DNA of 64,000 nucleotides from Bradyrhizobium sp. AZCC 2262 (lineage in GTDB: Bacteria; Pseudomonadota; Alphaproteobacteria; Rhizobiales; Xanthobacteraceae): NCBI RefSeq assembly GCF_036924535.1, contig NZ_JAZHRT010000001.1:4340001-4404000 (forward strand). Reading direction: 5' to 3'. Shown one piece after another: positions 32,495-42,112 of this stretch. The notes under the pieces are model-generated. The model was not told the DNA's origin. It saw only the letters and a list, made by a program, of their open reading frames with translations, and ran no database searches. The position numbers and the translations under genes were made by a program. Positions within the stretch are counted from its first letter, which is position 1. Each line of letters starts with the position of its first letter.

Positions 32495-34942
32495 CTACCA
32501 GGTTGCCTTCAACCCCGCATAGAAGGCGCGCGGCCGCGCCGGGCTGACGGAGCGGGGGTCGGTGAAATCCGCGCCGCCATTGGCGAAATTCGGTACGTCA
32601 TTGGTCTGGAAAAACGTCCCGTGCGTCGAATAGCGACTGTCGAAGATATTATCGACGCGGCCGTAGATCTGATACGTCTTGTTGATCTGATACGAGGCGT
32701 GCAGGTTGAAAACCGAATACCCGGGCAGCCTCGCCGCCTGGTTGGATTCATCGCCGGCAAAATACTGGCTGGCGACGAACAGTGCATCGCCGCCGACCTT
32801 GAAAGCGTCGGTGACCGAATAATCGATGCCGAACTTGACCCGATTGCGCGGGATGGCCGGAATCCGGTTGCCCGGTACGACCTGGATATTGCCATCGTCA
32901 TCGGCGAACGGACTGCGAGAGTTGAGCGTCAAGGAATCGAGGAAGCGCGCATCGACGAGGGTATAGCTGGCATAAAGTTGCAGCGTCTTCGACGTCAGAT
33001 TGACCTGCGCCTCGATACCCTGCCGCCGTGTCCTGCCCACGTTCTGGAAATAGCCAAAGCCCTGCACCTCCGGACTCGGAACCGCCAGAATGTCATCCGC
33101 ATTGGTCGCGCGGAACCCGCCAATTTTCCATCCGAGGGTGCCGATATTCAGCTCCTTGGTGCCGCGGAAGCCCGCCTCGACGGTACGCGACACGACCTGC
33201 TTCAGCGGCGGATCAGCAATCAGGAATGCCGCGACGATACAGGGGCGCGCAGGATCGGCGCATGCGAGCTCCAGCGGGGTCGGCGCACGATTGGCTTCCG
33301 AGTATCCGGCATAAGCCGTCACTTCAGACGTAACCTTGTAGGTGCCGCCAATCATCGGATTGAAACGGCTGAACGTATGACTGCCGTTGAGATCGGTGCC
33401 GATCAGGTCTTGAAGGTTGATGCTTGCATAGTTGAACCGGCCGCCGCCCGAGATTGAGAACCGGTCCGTCACGTCGAAGGTGTCGAGTGCATAGAGGCCG
33501 GTGTAGCGGTTGGTGGCGCGAAGCGAGACCGGGCCGATTGAAATCGGGGTGCCTGATGGCCCGAGGAAGATGCCGCTACCGCTGACGACGTAATTTGAGC
33601 CGATCGTGCCCAATTCTCCGCTTGCTCCGAAGCGGGTGACGCCGGAATCGAAGCTGGTACCGACCATGAACTGGTTGTTGTGCCCGAACAACTGGTCGGT
33701 ATTGGTCGCCTGCAGGGTCGCCCCGGTCGTCGTCGAACGGGTGGTTGTCCGATCGATCTCCCCAAGTATGGCGTCGGCGGGGAACGGGTTTGCGAGTTGG
33801 ACATCGTTGAGTCCGTTCGCCGGCGCTCCCGGCGTGGTCTCTTCGTTGAAGCAAAGCAGCGTCGGATCGCCAACACATGGCGCCGTCTCGGTCGGGTTGC
33901 CATCGACCGTCTTCTGGCGGAAAGCACGGACACGCACCGAGCCGTCGATCGTCCAGGTCGGCGTCACCTCGACCTTTCCGGTCAGATTGGCGTAGGCCAC
34001 GCGGTTATCCGTGGTCTGCGGCGTCGTATAGGTGGCGCCCCAATATTTTTGGAGCAGTTCGACCGGAACGGCTGCCGACGCGCCAAAATTGTTCTTGGCA
34101 GCGCCTACGTTGAGGTGAAACTCGCTGCTATCTGTCCGGTACCCGACATCGCCGTAAAAGCGCCGGATCGCCGATTCCGAGAAATTGCGATAGCCATTGT
34201 CGCGCACGCCTTCGAGCGCGCCGTAGACCGACCAATTGTCGATCTGCTTGCCATACTGCGCCGAACTCTGGATGCGACCGAACGAACCGCCCATCGTGTT
34301 GATTTCAGCGCCCTGATAGTTGAAGCCGTTCTTCATCTGCACGTTGACGGCTCCACCCAATGCGTTGAGACCGAAGGCGGGGTTGTTGGTTACGACTGTG
34401 ACCGACTTGATCGCAGTGGTCGGGATCAAATCCCAGTTGACGGTGTCGCCGAACGCTTCGTTGATGCGCATGCCGTTCTGGTAAACCGCCAATCCCTGAG
34501 GCGTACCGGCGACCGGAGACGAATCAAAACCTCGAAACTGTATGCCCGGCATAAATGGATTTCCGGTAGTGTCGCTGATGATGAGGCCCGGCACGTGTTG
34601 CTGCAGGGCGTCGGTAATGTTCAGCGAGTCGGTTCGCGCAATCTGCGCGGCACCAACGGCATTGATCGCTGCCGGCACCTTGTCGACATCAATTCCCGTA
34701 CCGGCGACCGGCGTCGGCGCTGTCGGGTAGACATAGACCCGGCGCACGTTCCTGGTGGCCTGAGGCTGAGGCGCACCCCGGCTGCGAGTGCTGCGAGCTG
34801 GCTTGTCGGCCGTGGTCGGGGCGACGACCTCGATGGCCGGCAGGACCTCGCTATCGCCTGACGTGGTTTGGGCCTGAGCACAGTCAATCCCCGGAACGAC
34901 ACATAGCGATAGTGTCCCAATAAACAGGAATCGAGCGCCCAT
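32495..34942 (-). CDS. TonB-dependent outer-membrane receptor, candidate lanthanide (lanthanophore) receptor
   Basis: An 815-residue TonB receptor. A signal peptide (about residues 1-24) is followed by a Pro/Thr/Arg-rich linker, a plug domain (VPAAINAVGAAQI ... GIQFRGFD ... NPAFGLNALGGAVNVQMKNG) and a beta-barrel ending in aromatic Trp (AGLKATW). It imports a large or chelated ligand across the outer membrane. Its place between the xoxF operon and the methanol two-component genes suggests uptake of a lanthanide chelate, as known for LutH in Methylorubrum, but the ligand is inferred. GGGGGTG precedes the ATG. Confidence 0.85.
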   Translation of the reverse strand: MGARFLFIGTLSLCVVPGIDCAQAQTTSGDSEVLPAIEVVAPTTADKPARSTRSRGAPQPQATRNVRRVYVYPTAPTPVAGTGIDVDKVPAAINAVGAAQIARTDSLNITDALQQHVPGLIISDTTGNPFMPGIQFRGFDSSPVAGTPQGLAVYQNGMRINEAFGDTVNWDLIPTTAIKSVTVVTNNPAFGLNALGGAVNVQMKNGFNYQGAEINTMGGSFGRIQSSAQYGKQIDNWSVYGALEGVRDNGYRNFSESAIRRFYGDVGYRTDSSEFHLNVGAAKNNFGASAAVPVELLQKYWGATYTTPQTTDNRVAYANLTGKVEVTPTWTIDGSVRVRAFRQKTVDGNPTETAPCVGDPTLLCFNEETTPGAPANGLNDVQLANPFPADAILGEIDRTTTRSTTTGATLQATNTDQLFGHNNQFMVGTSFDSGVTRFGASGELGTIGSNYVVSGSGIFLGPSGTPISIGPVSLRATNRYTGLYALDTFDVTDRFSISGGGRFNYASINLQDLIGTDLNGSHTFSRFNPMIGGTYKVTSEVTAYAGYSEANRAPTPLELACADPARPCIVAAFLIADPPLKQVVSRTVEAGFRGTKELNIGTLGWKIGGFRATNADDILAVPSPEVQGFGYFQNVGRTRRQGIEAQVNLTSKTLQLYASYTLVDARFLDSLTLNSRSPFADDDGNIQVVPGNRIPAIPRNRVKFGIDYSVTDAFKVGGDALFVASQYFAGDESNQAARLPGYSVFNLHASYQINKTYQIYGRVDNIFDSRYSTHGTFFQTNDVPNFANGGADFTDPRSVSPARPRAFYAGLKATW

Positions 34943-35068
34943 TCTGTTTCACCCCCATTCCCTACCGGCCACATTGGTCCCCGCCGGCTGGTTGCGGATG
35001 ATCTTAGAATGTCAATCAGATCGCGCACCATTCAAAACGTCCCGGACAAAACGGGAAAAATTCCCGGC

Positions 35069-36436
35069 TCAGTAACGCGCGTCCCTCGGAATCACGGCCT
35101 CCACAGTTACGCCATTATCTCCAGAAGCAATCGTGAGCGAGCCACCCAGCGCCAAAATGCGCTCGCGCATTCCCGTGAGCCCGAAGCCGAGCTTGTGATC
35201 CGGTCTCAATCCGCCGCCATTGTCGCGCACCCGCACCAACGCGCCGCCGCGCCCGGTCAATCCCGAAGGCAGCTCAACAGGTTCAACGGTTACGTTGACG
35301 CAGGTGGCGCCCGCGTGGCGAAAGACATTGGTCAGTGCTTCCTGAATGGTGCGGTAGATCGTCAAATCGGCTGTCTCTCCTGTGTCGCCCAGCGACTGCG
35401 AGATTTCCGTTTCGATGGCAACGCCAGGATGCGACTCCCCCCATAGGCGCAGGAGCGCGCCAAGCGCTTCGCGAAGACCAAGCTCCATCAGCCCCACGGG
35501 CCGCAGCTTTTCAAGAACCCGCCGATTGGATTGCTGCAAGGCATTTACCTGTTCCAATATGGCACTGCCGTGCTTTCGCGTGGCTTCCACATTCGGACCC
35601 CCTGCATCTGCAATCCGCGTCAGCGCACTGGCGTGTGCTCGCAATGCAAAGAGATAGGGCCCAAACTCATCGTGCAGCTCGCGTGCGATTTCCTTGCGTT
35701 CGACATCCTGCAGCGAGACGACGCGCTCGGCCAGACGCCTCTTGTCGTCAACCGCGTTGGCCAGAGTGGCCGCAAGGTGGTTCAACTTGTCGCAGATAGC
35801 AACGAGTTCTGGCGGGCCATCCGGTTTCACACGCGTGTCGTAACCACCGGATTCGATTTTCGTCATTGCTTCCGAAAGCGTCTGGATTGGCGCAAGCGCC
35901 CGGCTGACGACCCTGATCGTGATGAGGAAGAGAACGATCGCAATCACCGTGCCGATCTGGAGCTGGGTGATAATTCCATCCCAGATCTCGGCCATCTCGT
36001 CGTTCGGATGCGACGTGATCAGCAGCGCACCCGGCTTTCCCTTGATCGAGATCGGCACGTTCACCGTGGTCTTTTCGGGATGAACCAGCGTGACAAACCA
36101 TGCCGGCGGCGAGCGTGCGTCGGGATTGTCGTCCGTGTTGGCCGCTGTCCCTGACATCTCGACCGCTTCACCCTGCCACGTGATACTGACGTGGCGAAGC
36201 CGGTTGAGGTCGTGAACAATCTGGTTCAGCCGCATTTCTGCGTCCGGCGCCTCCTTCAGTCCCGCAACGATCGTATCGATGAATTCACGCGCCAGTCGTA
36301 TGACGCTTTGATCTTCAGCCTGGACGCGAGGCCCGGCCTCGAGCACAAGTCGCGCGATATTGGCGGCTAAACCGAGCGTGAGGACGAGCGCCAGCAGCAA
36401 GTTGATCCGGGCGCGCAAGGAAAAATTTTGCCACAT
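35069..36436 (-). CDS. sensor histidine kinase (FlhS/RfdS-like)
   Basis: A 455-residue membrane kinase. The first membrane segment (residues 11-31), a periplasmic sensor of about 125 residues and the second membrane segment (about 156-178) are followed by a HAMP region. A HisKA_3 dimerisation domain carries the phosphorylated His255 (ARELHDEFGP), and the ATPase domain has GFGLTGMRERI. It is divergent from a LuxR-type response regulator, with fghA next to it. That matches the FlhSR/RfdSR systems, which control formaldehyde and methanol oxidation in Paracoccus and Rhodobacter. The start lies 6 bp from a tandem direct repeat. Confidence 0.88.
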   Translation of the reverse strand: MWQNFSLRARINLLLALVLTLGLAANIARLVLEAGPRVQAEDQSVIRLAREFIDTIVAGLKEAPDAEMRLNQIVHDLNRLRHVSITWQGEAVEMSGTAANTDDNPDARSPPAWFVTLVHPEKTTVNVPISIKGKPGALLITSHPNDEMAEIWDGIITQLQIGTVIAIVLFLITIRVVSRALAPIQTLSEAMTKIESGGYDTRVKPDGPPELVAICDKLNHLAATLANAVDDKRRLAERVVSLQDVERKEIARELHDEFGPYLFALRAHASALTRIADAGGPNVEATRKHGSAILEQVNALQQSNRRVLEKLRPVGLMELGLREALGALLRLWGESHPGVAIETEISQSLGDTGETADLTIYRTIQEALTNVFRHAGATCVNVTVEPVELPSGLTGRGGALVRVRDNGGGLRPDHKLGFGLTGMRERILALGGSLTIASGDNGVTVEAVIPRDARY

Positions 36437-36442
36437 AGCCTT

Positions 36443-36479
36443 TTGTCCAGGAGCGAAATCGCCTTTGTCTAGGAGCGAA
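36443..36479 (+). promoter_or_regulatory. tandem 15-bp direct repeat between sensor kinase and response regulator genes
   Basis: Unit 1 is TTGTCCAGGAGCGAA (36443-36457); unit 2 is TTGTCTAGGAGCGAA (36465-36479). Spacing is 22 bp start to start. It overlaps the region immediately upstream of the kinase start (36436) and is 188-224 bp upstream of the response regulator. It shares its consensus with the xoxF and pqqA sites. Binding here could give autoregulation. Confidence 0.75.
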
Positions 36480-36666
36480 GGCGTCTTCAGTTCCCCATCG
36501 TTGGGAGCGTTGACAGATAAAACAGGCGTCTATCTAATCGAAGCGTATAGCAACATCGCCCGGGTTGCATGATCATCGACGGCAGGTATCGCCCCGAAGT
36601 CTGCGCCGGTGTTTCGCCTGATGCGGTGCAGCAATGGGAGTGAAGCGGTGTTCGGGACCAGTGCCA

Positions 36667-37287
36667 ATGCGCGTTCTGATTGTTGATGATCATCGCATCG
36701 TTGCTTCGGGCTGCCGTGCCCTGTTCGCCGACGACCCCGAGATCGACATACTGGAAGCCCCCGACGCGGAGAGTGGCGAGCGCGTGTTCGGCGAACGGCA
36801 ACCGGATATCTGCGTACTCGACATCAACCTTCCGACGGTTTCCGGGTTTGAACTGGCACGGCGTCTCCTCGCGCGCGATGCGTCTGCACGTATCATCATG
36901 TTCAGCATGAACGATGATCCGGTATTCGCCGCGCGCGCCATCGAAATCGGCGCCAAGGGTTATGTTTCCAAAGCTGGGGATCCCCAGGACCTTGTCGAGG
37001 CGATCCATGAGGTTGCAAAGGGTGGGGTCTTTCTGCCGCCGGCGATGGCGCGAAGTATTGCATTCGCGAGACCCTCGTTCGCCCGAAGTCCGCTTTCCCG
37101 CCTGACCTCGCGCGAGATGGAGATCCTGCGCCTGCTCAGTGCAGGCAAGAGCCTCTCCGAGATCGCGTGGCTAATCCATTCCTCCTACAAAACCGTCGCC
37201 AACACCTCGTCGATCATGCGCCACAAGCTTGGCGTACGCACGTCCGCCGAGCTGGTGCGATTTGCAATAGAGAGCGGCGTGGCGTGA
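36667..37287 (+). CDS. LuxR/NarL-type response regulator (FlhR/RfdR-like)
   Basis: A 206-residue response regulator. The receiver domain starts MRVLIVDDHR and has the phosphorylated Asp52 (CVLDINLP). The C-terminal LuxR helix-turn-helix is LTSREMEILRLLSAGKSLSE ... KTVANTSSIMRHKLG. The start at 36667 gives the standard N-terminus. It is the probable partner of the divergent sensor kinase and probable binder of the repeated operator (inference). It is followed by fghA after 31 bp, so regulator and formaldehyde enzyme may be co-transcribed. Confidence 0.9.
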   Translation: MRVLIVDDHRIVASGCRALFADDPEIDILEAPDAESGERVFGERQPDICVLDINLPTVSGFELARRLLARDASARIIMFSMNDDPVFAARAIEIGAKGYVSKAGDPQDLVEAIHEVAKGGVFLPPAMARSIAFARPSFARSPLSRLTSREMEILRLLSAGKSLSEIAWLIHSSYKTVANTSSIMRHKLGVRTSAELVRFAIESGVA

Positions 37288-37318
37288 TCGTGCTGCGCGG
37301 CGCAGGAGTCGCAAGATC

Positions 37319-38164
37319 ATGACCATGAAAACCGTTTCGCTCAACAAATCATACGGCGGAACGCAGGGCGTCTATCGACACGCCAGCCGCGAAACCGGGA
37401 CCGACATGACTTTCTCGGTCTATGTGCCGCCGCACGCCAGCGGCGCCAGGCTGCCGGTGGTCTGGTATCTCTCCGGCCTGACCTGCACCCACGCCAACGT
37501 GACGGAAAAGGGTGAATTTCGCAGCGCCTGCGCCGCACTCGGATTGATCTTCGTTGCGCCCGACACCAGCCCGCGCGGCGACGGCGTGCCCGGCGATCCC
37601 GCCAATGCCTACGACTTTGGGCTAGGCGCCGGCTTCTACGTCGATGCGACGCAGGAGCCGTTCGCCCGCAATTACCGCATGTGGAGCTACGTCACGGAGG
37701 AATTGCCGAAACTGGTCGCTGAAAACTTTCCGGTCGATCCCGACCGGCAATCCATTCTCGGCCACTCCATGGGCGGTCATGGCGCACTGACGGTCGCGCT
37801 ACGCCATCCCGGCCGCTATCGCACGGCGAGCGCGTTTTCGCCGATCGTCGCTCCCTCGCAGGTGCCATGGGGCATCAAGGCGCTCGGCGGCTATCTCGGC
37901 GACATCGGACAGGCATGGCGCAAGCACGATGCGGTGGCGTTGATCGAGGACGGCGCCAGAGTGCCCGATCTATTGGTCGACTACGGCGATGCCGATCCGT
38001 TTCTGACCGAACAGCTCCGTCCGGAGTTGCTGCAGAGCGCGTGCGAGAAAGCCAAAATCCCCCTCACCTTGCGCCGGCAGCCCGGCTATGACCACAGTTA
38101 CTACTTCATCTCCACGTTCATGTCCGATCATCTGCGCTGGCATGCGGAGCGGCTGAAGGGCTGA
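37319..38164 (+). CDS. fghA: S-formylglutathione hydrolase
   Basis: A 281-residue esterase that hydrolyses S-formylglutathione to formate and glutathione, completing the pathway started by gfa and frmA. The catalytic triad is visible: Ser in GHSMGGHGAL, Asp in DYGDADPFL and His in YDHSYYFI. WYLSGLTCTHANV is the conserved N-terminal stretch. AGGAG lies about 11 bases before the ATG; the ATG two codons downstream is an alternative start. Length is typical for the family. It lies between the response regulator and the PQQ-linked ABC genes. Confidence 0.95.
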   Translation: MTMKTVSLNKSYGGTQGVYRHASRETGTDMTFSVYVPPHASGARLPVVWYLSGLTCTHANVTEKGEFRSACAALGLIFVAPDTSPRGDGVPGDPANAYDFGLGAGFYVDATQEPFARNYRMWSYVTEELPKLVAENFPVDPDRQSILGHSMGGHGALTVALRHPGRYRTASAFSPIVAPSQVPWGIKALGGYLGDIGQAWRKHDAVALIEDGARVPDLLVDYGDADPFLTEQLRPELLQSACEKAKIPLTLRRQPGYDHSYYFISTFMSDHLRWHAERLKG

Positions 38165-38278
38165 AACGGCGTAGAGCCTTCCCACAGAGAATTGGGTTGC
38201 AAGCCAAAACAATTCGGTCATGGTTCAGGTCAAACGGTCCGCCATACGGCGAAGAGAAAGACCTGTCAGGGAGAAGCC

Positions 38279-39460
38279 ATGTTCCGATGGTTGGTCGTTG
38301 CGATCGGTTTCTGCATCGCGACCACCCCCGTGTTCGCGGCCGACCCCATCGAGATCGGCATCGGCTATCTCGGCCGCGCCGGCGTCAAGCCGAAATTGTC
38401 ACTGGTCGAACTGCCGGCGGAGAACGACGGGTTTGCCGGCGCGCGCCTTGCCGTCGAGGACAACAACACCACGGGCAAGTTCCTCAATCAGCATTTCACG
38501 CTGGAGGAAGTCCGGCTGAAGGACAATGAGGACGTCGCAAAAGCCGCGGGGGCGCTCGCCGAGCGCACCGGCTTCATCATCGCCGACCTTCCGGCGGACG
38601 ATTTATTGAAGGCCGCCGACGCGCTTCGCGATCGGGGAACGCTGCTATTGAATGCCGGCGCCATTGACGACCGGTTGCGCGAGCAAGACTGTCGCGCCAA
38701 TGTGATGCACATCGCGCCGACGCGCTCGATGCTCGCGGATGCACTCGCCCAGTATCTCGTGTGGAAGCAATGGAAACGCTGGCTGTTCGTCGTCGGCTCG
38801 CATGATCAGGACAAGTTGTATGCCGACGCATTGCGCCGCGCGGCCACACGCTTTGGCGCGAAGATCGTTCAGGAGCGAATTTTCGAGGATACCGGCGGCG
38901 CCCGCCGCACCGACAGCGGGGTCACCTTGATCCAGCGGCAAATGCCGGTATTCACCCAGCAGGCGCCGGCCTATGACGTCCTCGTTGCGGCTGACGAAAG
39001 CGAGGTATTCGCGTCCTACCTGCCCTACCGCACCTGGGACCCGCGGCCGGTTGCGGGCTCGGCCGGGCTGGTTCCGACCAGTTGGCATGCGGCGCAGGAT
39101 CAGTGGGGCGCGATCCAGATGCAGAACCGGTTTGTGAAGCTGAATTCGCGACACATGACCGCACTGGACATGCAAGCCTGGACGGCAGCGCGTATGATCG
39201 GTGAAGCAGCTTCACGCACCAAGTCCGGTGACCCAAAGGCGGTGTCGGCGTTCCTCAAAGGACCCGACTTTTCCATTGCGGCATTCAAGGGCCGGCGGCT
39301 GACGCTGCGGGACTGGAACCTGCAGCTTCGTCAGCCAATCCTGCTGGTCGACGGACGCATGGTGGTCTCGGTTTCGCCGCAGGAGGGATTTTTGCACCAG
39401 GTCTCAGAGCTCGACACGCTTGGCGTCGATCGGCCTGAGACCAAATGCAAGCTGCAATGA
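38279..39460 (+). CDS. ABC substrate-binding protein of the PQQ-dependent alcohol dehydrogenase system
   Basis: A 393-residue periplasmic protein. A Sec signal (residues 1-20) is followed by a type I periplasmic-binding fold starting IEIGIGYLGRAGVKPKLSL. It matches the binding-protein family that co-occurs with PQQ alcohol dehydrogenases beside a beta-propeller, an ATPase and a permease. The transported compound is unknown in the family. The start at 38279 has GGGAGAAG upstream. It is the first gene of a tightly packed five-gene set ending at 42720. Confidence 0.85.
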   Translation: MFRWLVVAIGFCIATTPVFAADPIEIGIGYLGRAGVKPKLSLVELPAENDGFAGARLAVEDNNTTGKFLNQHFTLEEVRLKDNEDVAKAAGALAERTGFIIADLPADDLLKAADALRDRGTLLLNAGAIDDRLREQDCRANVMHIAPTRSMLADALAQYLVWKQWKRWLFVVGSHDQDKLYADALRRAATRFGAKIVQERIFEDTGGARRTDSGVTLIQRQMPVFTQQAPAYDVLVAADESEVFASYLPYRTWDPRPVAGSAGLVPTSWHAAQDQWGAIQMQNRFVKLNSRHMTALDMQAWTAARMIGEAASRTKSGDPKAVSAFLKGPDFSIAAFKGRRLTLRDWNLQLRQPILLVDGRMVVSVSPQEGFLHQVSELDTLGVDRPETKCKLQ

Positions 39461-39477
39461 AGGAGGATGGATTGCGT

Positions 39478-40449
39478 ATGTGGCGTCATTGCCTGCTTTC
39501 CGGAACGGCTTTCCTGCTCGCGACGGCGGCTCCCGCCTCGGCCTTCATCGCCTATGTCTCGAATGAGAAGGGCAACACGGTAACTGTGATCGATACGGAC
39601 AGTTGGACCGTCACCAAGACCATCAAGGTCGGCCAGCGGCCGCGCGGCATCGAGTTCACGAGGGACGGCAAGTTTGTATTCGTGGCCGTCGGAGACGACG
39701 ACAGCATCCAGGTCATCGACGTTGCGAAGCAGGAGGTGGTCGATACCCTGCCCTCCGGCCCCGACCCTGAACTGTTCGCGCTCGATGCTGCCGGCAAGAT
39801 CCTCTACGTCGCCAACGAAAACGACAACACGGTGACCATCATCGACGTCGAAAAGCGCGCCCGTCTCGGCGAGATCCAGGTCGGCGTCGAGCCGGAGGGT
39901 ATGGCCATCAGCCCGGACGGCAAGATCCTGATCAATACTTCCGAGACCACCAATATGGCGCATTTCATCGATACCGCGACGCGCCAGATCGTTGCCAACG
40001 TACTGGTCGATGCGCGCCCGCGCTTCGCCGAGTTCAAGCGTGACAATTCCGAAATATGGATTTCATCGGAGATCGGGGGCACCGTTTCGGTGATCGATCC
40101 GGTCAAGCGGGAGGTGACGAAGAAGATTACATTCGAGATTCCCGGCTTGCGGAGCGAAGCCATCCAGCCGGTCGGCATCGGCATGACCAAGGACGGCAAG
40201 ACCGCTTTCGTCGCGCTCGGCCCTGCCAATCGCATCGCGGTCGTCGATGCCGCCAGCCACAAGGTCACCAAATATCTGCTGGTGGGGCAGCGGGTGTGGC
40301 ACATGGCATTCACCCCGGACGAGAAATATCTGATGGTTACCAACGGCGTGTCGAACGATGTCTCGGTCATCGACGTCGCCGCGCAAAAAGTCATCAAGAC
40401 GATCCAGGTCGGCGAGCTGCCCTGGGGTATCACGATTGCACAACCATGA
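39478..40449 (+). CDS. PQQ catabolism-associated YVTN beta-propeller protein
   Basis: A 323-residue periplasmic beta-propeller. The signal ends ASA. Repeated blades share the pattern YVSNEKGNTVTVIDT, YVANENDNTVTIIDV and so on through the protein, each about 42 residues long. The family is found only beside PQQ alcohol dehydrogenases, with unknown function, perhaps a scaffold or metal/cofactor binder. AAGGAGG lies 10 bases before ATG 39478; an in-frame TTG at 39472 is a possible start. It overlaps the ATPase gene (ATGA). Confidence 0.86.
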   Translation: MWRHCLLSGTAFLLATAAPASAFIAYVSNEKGNTVTVIDTDSWTVTKTIKVGQRPRGIEFTRDGKFVFVAVGDDDSIQVIDVAKQEVVDTLPSGPDPELFALDAAGKILYVANENDNTVTIIDVEKRARLGEIQVGVEPEGMAISPDGKILINTSETTNMAHFIDTATRQIVANVLVDARPRFAEFKRDNSEIWISSEIGGTVSVIDPVKREVTKKITFEIPGLRSEAIQPVGIGMTKDGKTAFVALGPANRIAVVDAASHKVTKYLLVGQRVWHMAFTPDEKYLMVTNGVSNDVSVIDVAAQKVIKTIQVGELPWGITIAQP

Positions 40450-41267
40450 CCGCAACTGACGCACTTTCCGCCGGTCAGAACACGCAGGACACTCCCCCGC
40501 GGCCCGATGCTGCTGAGATGCCTGCATTGTCGATCGACGGCGTCAGCCATTCCTATGGCGCGCGACAAGCGCTGATCGACATCGGCTTCACCGTCGCACC
40601 CGCGAGTTTCACGGCGTTGCTTGGTCTGAACGGCGCCGGCAAGAGCACGCTGTTCTCGCTGATCACGCGCCTGTTCGGAATCCAGCGCGGACATATCGGA
40701 ATTTTCGGCCATGATATCGCGCGAGCGCCGGGCGAGGCATTGCGGCTGCTCGGCGTTGTGTTTCAGCCCCGCACGCTCGATCTCGACCTCTCGGTGACGC
40801 AGAACCTGCTTTATCACGCGGCCTTGCACGGCATCGCGAGGCGCGATGCACGCGAACGCAGCCGCGAGGTGCTGGCGCGCATCGGGCTTGCCGACCGCGC
40901 CGGCAGCAAGGTGCGCGACCTTTCCGGCGGCCAGATGCGGCGATTGGAAATCGCGCGTGCACTGTTGCACCGCCCGCGCCTGCTCCTGCTCGACGAGGCA
41001 ACCGTCGGCCTCGACGTCAAGGCGCGCGCCGACATCCTCAATCATGTTCGCCAGCTCGTTACCGAGCAGGGAATAAGCGTGTTGTGGGCGACGCATCTGT
41101 TCGACGAGATCGGTTCGAACGATGATCTGGTTGTCCTGCATCAGGGCCGGATACTGGCCCAGGGCCAGGTGGCCCGGGTTATCGCCGATACCGGCGGCAG
41201 CGATATCAACACGGCGTTCATGCGGCTGACCGGCTCCACCGCACAGAGCGGGAGCCCAATATCATGA
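40446..41267 (+). CDS. ABC transporter ATPase of the PQQ-dependent alcohol dehydrogenase system
   Basis: A 273-residue ABC ATPase. Walker A is GLNGAGKST, the signature LSGGQMRRLEIARAL, and Walker B LLLLDEATVGLD, with the switch His in WATHLFDEI. The architecture is that of ABC-2 type exporters rather than importers, so the system probably exports a compound or acts on the membrane, despite the linked binding protein. Its start overlaps the propeller stop, and its stop overlaps the permease start by 4 bp. Confidence 0.9.
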   Translation: MTATDALSAGQNTQDTPPRPDAAEMPALSIDGVSHSYGARQALIDIGFTVAPASFTALLGLNGAGKSTLFSLITRLFGIQRGHIGIFGHDIARAPGEALRLLGVVFQPRTLDLDLSVTQNLLYHAALHGIARRDARERSREVLARIGLADRAGSKVRDLSGGQMRRLEIARALLHRPRLLLLDEATVGLDVKARADILNHVRQLVTEQGISVLWATHLFDEIGSNDDLVVLHQGRILAQGQVARVIADTGGSDINTAFMRLTGSTAQSGSPIS

Positions 41268-42112
41268 CCTCCGCAACCATGAGGCCAATCAGGAGCGGCT
41301 TCTCGCTCGCCGAATATTTCACCTGCCTGAGCGGCATTGTGTGGCGCGAGGCGCTTCGCTTCCTGCATCAACGCGAACGCTTCATCTCCGCATTGGTGCG
41401 GCCCCTGGTGTGGCTGTTCATCTTCGCGGCGGGCTTCCGTCAGGTGCTCGGCCTCTCCATCATCCCGCCCTACGAGACCTACATTCTGTACGAGGTCTAC
41501 ATCGCGCCCGGCCTGATGGCGATGATCCAGCTCTTCAACGGCATGCAGTCCTCGCTCTCCATGGTCTACGATCGCGAGATGGGCAACATGCGCACCTTGC
41601 TGGTGAGCCCACTGCCGCGATGGTTTCTCCTGTCCTGCAAACTGCTGGCGGGAACCGCGGTTTCGCTGCTTCAGGTGTATGCCTTCCTGCTGATCGCCTG
41701 GTTCTGGGATATCGCCCCGCCCCCGGCCGGCTATTTCACGGTGCTGCCGGCGCTGGTGCTATCGGGCCTGATGCTCGGCGCGTTGGGGATGCTGATCTCC
41801 TCCGGCATCAAGCAGCTTGAGAATTTCGCGGGCGTGATGAACTTTGTCATCTTTCCGATGTTCTTCGCTTCCTCAGCGCTCTATCCACTGTGGCGCATCC
41901 TGGAGAGCAGCCCGATGCTCTACTATGTCTGCCTGTTCAATCCGTTCACGCATGCCGTGGAGCTGATACGCTTTGCGCTATATGGGCAAGTGAACTGGAC
42001 GTCGCTTGCGGTTGTCGGCGGCTGCACGGCGGCCTTCCTGATCGGCGCGATTTACGCCTACGATCCATCGCGCGGCCTGATCCGCCGCGGACCGGCCGGA
42101 GGCGAGACATGA
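41264..42112 (+). CDS. ABC-2 type permease of the PQQ-dependent alcohol dehydrogenase system (PedC-like)
   Basis: A 282-residue inner-membrane permease with about six membrane segments, including PLVWLFIFAAGFRQVLGL and VMNFVIFPMFFASSALYPLW. It is of the ABC-2 class used by exporters and resembles the alcohol-linked PedC permeases. It pairs with the ATPase immediately upstream. The substrate is not known; candidates are a toxic aldehyde, PQQ or a metal chelate. It is coupled by ATGA overlaps on both sides. Confidence 0.88.
   Translation: MTSATMRPIRSGFSLAEYFTCLSGIVWREALRFLHQRERFISALVRPLVWLFIFAAGFRQVLGLSIIPPYETYILYEVYIAPGLMAMIQLFNGMQSSLSMVYDREMGNMRTLLVSPLPRWFLLSCKLLAGTAVSLLQVYAFLLIAWFWDIAPPPAGYFTVLPALVLSGLMLGALGMLISSGIKQLENFAGVMNFVIFPMFFASSALYPLWRILESSPMLYYVCLFNPFTHAVELIRFALYGQVNWTSLAVVGGCTAAFLIGAIYAYDPSRGLIRRGPAGGET

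Noticed and set aside
39804..41141. Minus-strand frame (445 codons) across propeller and ATPase genes
   Set aside because: Opposite to two well-supported genes joined by an ATGA overlap; no domain seen.
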